Assembly: GCA_023408075.1 (NCBI GenBank)
Contig: JAEYKW010000012.1
Coordinates: 1-33,464 of the forward strand
DNA length: 33,464 nt
From: Bacillota bacterium
GTDB taxonomy: Bacteria > Bacillota > Clostridia > Christensenellales > SZUA-584
Direction: 5' to 3'
Below the pieces are notes generated by a model. It was not told the origin of the DNA. It searched no databases and worked only from the letters and a program-made list of their open reading frames with translations. Shown here piece after piece: positions 31,165 through 33,464 of this stretch. Position 1 is the first letter of the stretch. Each line of letters begins with the position of its first letter. A program made the position numbers and the translations under genes.

Positions 31165-32037
31165 ATGGACCGGGTGATTGATATAGAGTGCCGCAGCGCG
31201 CTCTACCGCCACAATTCAAAATGGCTGCCGTTTAAATATGATATCAACGTTTACCGCGGATGCGCACACCGCTGTATTTACTGCTACGCGCTCTATTCGC
31301 ACGAATACATAGGCGGCGGCGATTTCTTCGGCGATGTATACGCCAAACGCAACATTGCCGATATGCTGCGGCGCGAGCTGCCGCGCTTTTCGCGCGAGCC
31401 CGTGAACCTAGGGGGCATCACGGACAGCTATCAGCCCGCCGAACGCACCTGCAAGCTGATGCCGGAGGTGCTCTCGCTGCTGGCTCAGTATTCGGTGCCG
31501 ATCGTGCTGTGTACGAAATCGGCTCTTGTGCTGCGCGATCTTGAATTGATCAGCCGTGTGAATGCTGCGTCGGGGGCGGCGCTCGCGCTCACGGTAACCA
31601 CGCTGAATAAACGCGTGGCGGATATCATTGAGCCGGGGTCTTCAAGGCCGCATGAACGCTTGGCGGCAGTTCCCGAAATCAAAAAAACGGGCGCGACGTG
31701 CGGCGTGCACCTCATGCCCATCATACCGTATCTCACAAGCGCGGAAGACAGCCTGGAAGCCGTTTTTGCGCAGGCCAAGGAGACGGGTGCGGATTATGTG
31801 CTGACGGGCGCACTGAATCTCAAAAGCGCCACGAAGAAACAGTTTTTTGACAGTGTAAAGAAAGGATTTCCTTCCGAATATGCCGCCATCGATGCGTTGT
31901 ACAAAGATAAAAACGCCTATCACGACTACAAGGAAAAGCTTGGCGCAACGGTTGCGAAGCTGCGAAGCAAATACGACATGCCGAGCTATGTGATGCCCAA
32001 GGTCAAGGAAAAGCCAACCCAACTTTCATTTTTGTAA
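31165..32037 (+). CDS. Radical SAM protein, SplB-like
   Basis: This 290-residue protein has the radical SAM cluster motif Cys33-x3-Cys37-x2-Cys40 (RGCAHRCIYCYA), followed by YSHEYIGGGDFFGDVYAKRN and GGITDSYQPAERT, the pattern of the SplB (spore photoproduct lyase)-related radical SAM family. The true SplB C-terminal residues were not checked, and many relatives have no known substrate. Start is ATG 31165. A GGAGG lies only 1 base before it, so a GTG at 31174 is also possible. The gene starts 7 bases after the DUF1667 stop, so it may be co-transcribed although unrelated in function. Confidence 0.85.
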   Translation: MDRVIDIECRSALYRHNSKWLPFKYDINVYRGCAHRCIYCYALYSHEYIGGGDFFGDVYAKRNIADMLRRELPRFSREPVNLGGITDSYQPAERTCKLMPEVLSLLAQYSVPIVLCTKSALVLRDLELISRVNAASGAALALTVTTLNKRVADIIEPGSSRPHERLAAVPEIKKTGATCGVHLMPIIPYLTSAEDSLEAVFAQAKETGADYVLTGALNLKSATKKQFFDSVKKGFPSEYAAIDALYKDKNAYHDYKEKLGATVAKLRSKYDMPSYVMPKVKEKPTQLSFL

Positions 32038-32067
32038 CCCGATTAGCAAATCGCAAAAACAGACGCA

Positions 32068-32238
32068 TTAAGCCGCGCGTTTGGAGTTCTCAATGCGAAC
32101 GACGCGCAACGGCTGTGTTTTCCGTTTGCTTGTTTTCCTCTCTTTGCGCTCCATAATGAAAAGGATTGCGGTGAAGAGGATAAACAGTATGACTGCACCG
32201 GCGATGAGCCAGCCAGATGCCGCGATTCTGTCCCACAT
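32068..32238 (-). CDS. Small single-pass membrane protein, function unknown
   Basis: This 56-residue protein has an N-terminal transmembrane helix (about 9-29: GWLIAGAVILFILFTAILFIM) and a strongly basic cytoplasmic tail (ERKERKTSKRKTQPLRVVRIENSKRAA). AGGAGG 6 bases before the ATG at 32238 and the hydrophobic-then-basic layout support a real gene. It converges on the radical SAM gene. No family is recognised. Confidence 0.65.
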   Translation of the reverse strand: MWDRIAASGWLIAGAVILFILFTAILFIMERKERKTSKRKTQPLRVVRIENSKRAA

Positions 32239-32443
32239 AACAAACCTCCTGCAAGAATATATGTTCATAATAACGCAGGGGCTGTCCGGAAAAGGGGACA
32301 AAGAAACCTTGGAGAGTAGAACCACATGGACAATGGTTTCTGATTGGGGAGAGCAAAGATTTGGTCATAACGGTGACATTTATAATTGCGGGTTGGATAT
32401 TACGGAGAAATTGCAATAATGGAAAAAATTGATAGTCGTACGC

Positions 32444-33025
32444 TCATCCTTTTGTAAATGTAATCATTTTTGAATAGAAGCTCTTTAAAAAAGCCCTCTG
32501 ATCATTATTTGAAGCATAACCGGAATAATCCCTAGTGTTGTCGGACACATCATCAAGCATTTCACTAAAGTCCAATAAGAAGAAGGAGGCTGGGGTCGGA
32601 TCATCCCCTAGTATCCCGTTTTGCATGTCGTATAATATGTCTTTTGTGCCAGACACACTCACCATATGGCCAATTGAGGCTGCCATTTCCCCCGCTGTAA
32701 TTAAATCGGAAGCACGCATGTCCATAATCATTTGCGAATAGACTTTTTCAAACATCGGTACGCCTTTGTATTTTTCCTGTATGGCGGCCCATTTCTCATC
32801 GTCTGTCATCTCTTTTCCTTCTGAGATGTCAACACCGTGTGTACTATATCCTGCGGGAAAACCACGGCTGTCGTACGTCACGAACGGTTCCTCGCCTGTG
32901 TTAAAAACAAAGGTGTCTTTGGAAAGCGCATCGACAAATGCATTGTTTGACGGGACCGTGGGCTGATTCGCTGTGCTGTGCCGTGTTCTGCTAATCATAT
33001 CCGCTTTCACTTCCTGTATAGTCAT
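32444..33025 (-). CDS. Hypothetical protein, tandem paralogue A (complete)
   Basis: This 193-residue soluble protein has no recognised domain. A polar N-terminal part (1-50; QEVKADMISRTRHST...) is followed by FVTYDSRGFPAGYSTHGVDISEGKEM and then DDEKWAAIQEKYKGVPMFEKVYSQMIMDM, a Lys/Met-rich helical region, TKDILYDMQNGILGDDPTPASFFLLDF and a C-terminal FLKSFYSKMITF. About two thirds of residues in the last 120 match the adjacent gene. The ATG at 33025 follows AAAGGATG and overlaps the upstream stop (ATGA), so the two are coupled. It may be a secreted or structural factor, but there is no signal peptide. Confidence 0.75.
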   Translation of the reverse strand: MTIQEVKADMISRTRHSTANQPTVPSNNAFVDALSKDTFVFNTGEEPFVTYDSRGFPAGYSTHGVDISEGKEMTDDEKWAAIQEKYKGVPMFEKVYSQMIMDMRASDLITAGEMAASIGHMVSVSGTKDILYDMQNGILGDDPTPASFFLLDFSEMLDDVSDNTRDYSGYASNNDQRAFLKSFYSKMITFTKG

Positions 33026-33464
33026 AGATTCATCCTTTCTCGTTCTTTTGTAAATGCGATCATTTTGGAATAGAAGCTTTTTAAAAAAACACTTTGATCA
33101 TTTTTAGGTGCATAAGCGGGGTAGCCTTTGCGATTATCAGATAAATCATCAAGCATTTCATTAAAGTCCAATAAGAAGAAGGAGGCAGGTGTCGGATCAT
33201 TTCCAAGTATTCCATCCTGCATATCGTATAAAATATCCTTATCACCAACTACATTGAACGCATGATAACATGCGGCATCGCTCTCTTCGCGCGTAATTAA
33301 GCCCGAAGCTTCCATATCCATAACCATCTGCACATAAACTTTGTGAAACATCGGCACACCTTTATACTTTTCCTGTATGGCTGCCCATTTCTCGTCGTTC
33401 GTCATCTCCTTTCCTTCCGAGATGTCAACACCATGTACACTATACCCAGCAGGAAAGCCCCGGC
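33022..33464 (-). CDS. Hypothetical protein, tandem paralogue B (N-terminus cut by window end)
   Basis: The frame continues past the right edge: codons upstream of 33405 encode RGFPAGYSVHGVDISEGKEM, matching paralogue A, so the ATG at 33405 is internal and not the start. The visible part has DEKWAAIQEKYKGVPMFHKVYVQMVMDM, DILYDMQDGILGNDPTPASFFLLDF and FLKSFYSKMIAFTKERERMNL. It is the upstream member of a tandem duplication. More copies may follow beyond the window. Confidence 0.75.
   Translation of the reverse strand, partial: RGFPAGYSVHGVDISEGKEMTNDEKWAAIQEKYKGVPMFHKVYVQMVMDMEASGLITREESDAACYHAFNVVGDKDILYDMQDGILGNDPTPASFFLLDFNEMLDDLSDNRKGYPAYAPKNDQSVFLKSFYSKMIAFTKERERMNL

Overview
The window looks like a chromosomal segment of an anaerobic Firmicute of the class Clostridia with moderately high GC. 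The evidence is the gene order dnaX-ybaB-recR-yaaL, the obgE-yhbY pair, the three-gene anaerobic glycerol-3-phosphate oxidoreductase operon, a tetrahydrofolate riboswitch ahead of an ECF S component, strong AGGAGG ribosome binding sites, TTG and GTG starts, and several DUF families common in this group (DUF998, DUF421/DUF4363, DUF1667). I see no rRNA, tRNA, CRISPR array, insertion sequence or prophage.

Layout. 1-901: 5' end of a lipoprotein solute-binding protein (minus). 1246-6304: response regulator, histidine kinase, ABC ATPase and FtsX permease (minus), with three phased direct repeats ahead of the ATPase gene. 6530-7346: DUF998 membrane protein behind a structured leader. 7395-10384: folate and lysine/cell-wall block: THF riboswitch and folT (plus), converging on folC and dapF (minus). 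The dapF product has serine at both catalytic cysteine positions. 10523-16773: cyclic-di-GMP block: one EAL phosphodiesterase with a folded leader, then three paralogous HD-GYP proteins, each with its own strong promoter and a shared leader box, with an XRE regulator and a small zinc-ribbon membrane protein among them. 16868-19758: yaaL, recR, ybaB and dnaX (minus). 19862-21112: RodA/FtsW-type SEDS protein. 21484-23396: nitroreductase-like gene meeting the DUF421-DUF4363 pair tail to tail. 23462-26239: nth, obgE, yhbY and a GNAT gene. 26513-27550: an unrecognised 294-aa protein with its own promoter and terminator. 28002-31157: glycerol-3-phosphate oxidation operon behind a leader terminator, followed by a SplB-like radical SAM gene. 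32068-33464: a small membrane protein and two tandem paralogous genes of unknown family, the second cut by the window end.

How the parts work together. The two-component system probably controls the adjacent ABC exporter through the direct repeats. Folate supply is controlled at the level of the importer by a THF sensor whose downstream sequence can mask the folT ribosome binding site. The EAL and HD-GYP genes are all predicted c-di-GMP hydrolases, with no GGDEF cyclase nearby, so the block looks like a set of parallel sinks for c-di-GMP. The glp-type operon appears to be controlled by antitermination. The most unusual observations are the Ser/Ser DapF, the HD-GYP family expansion with its shared leader box, the unassigned EAL leader RNA, and the tandem unknown genes at the right edge.
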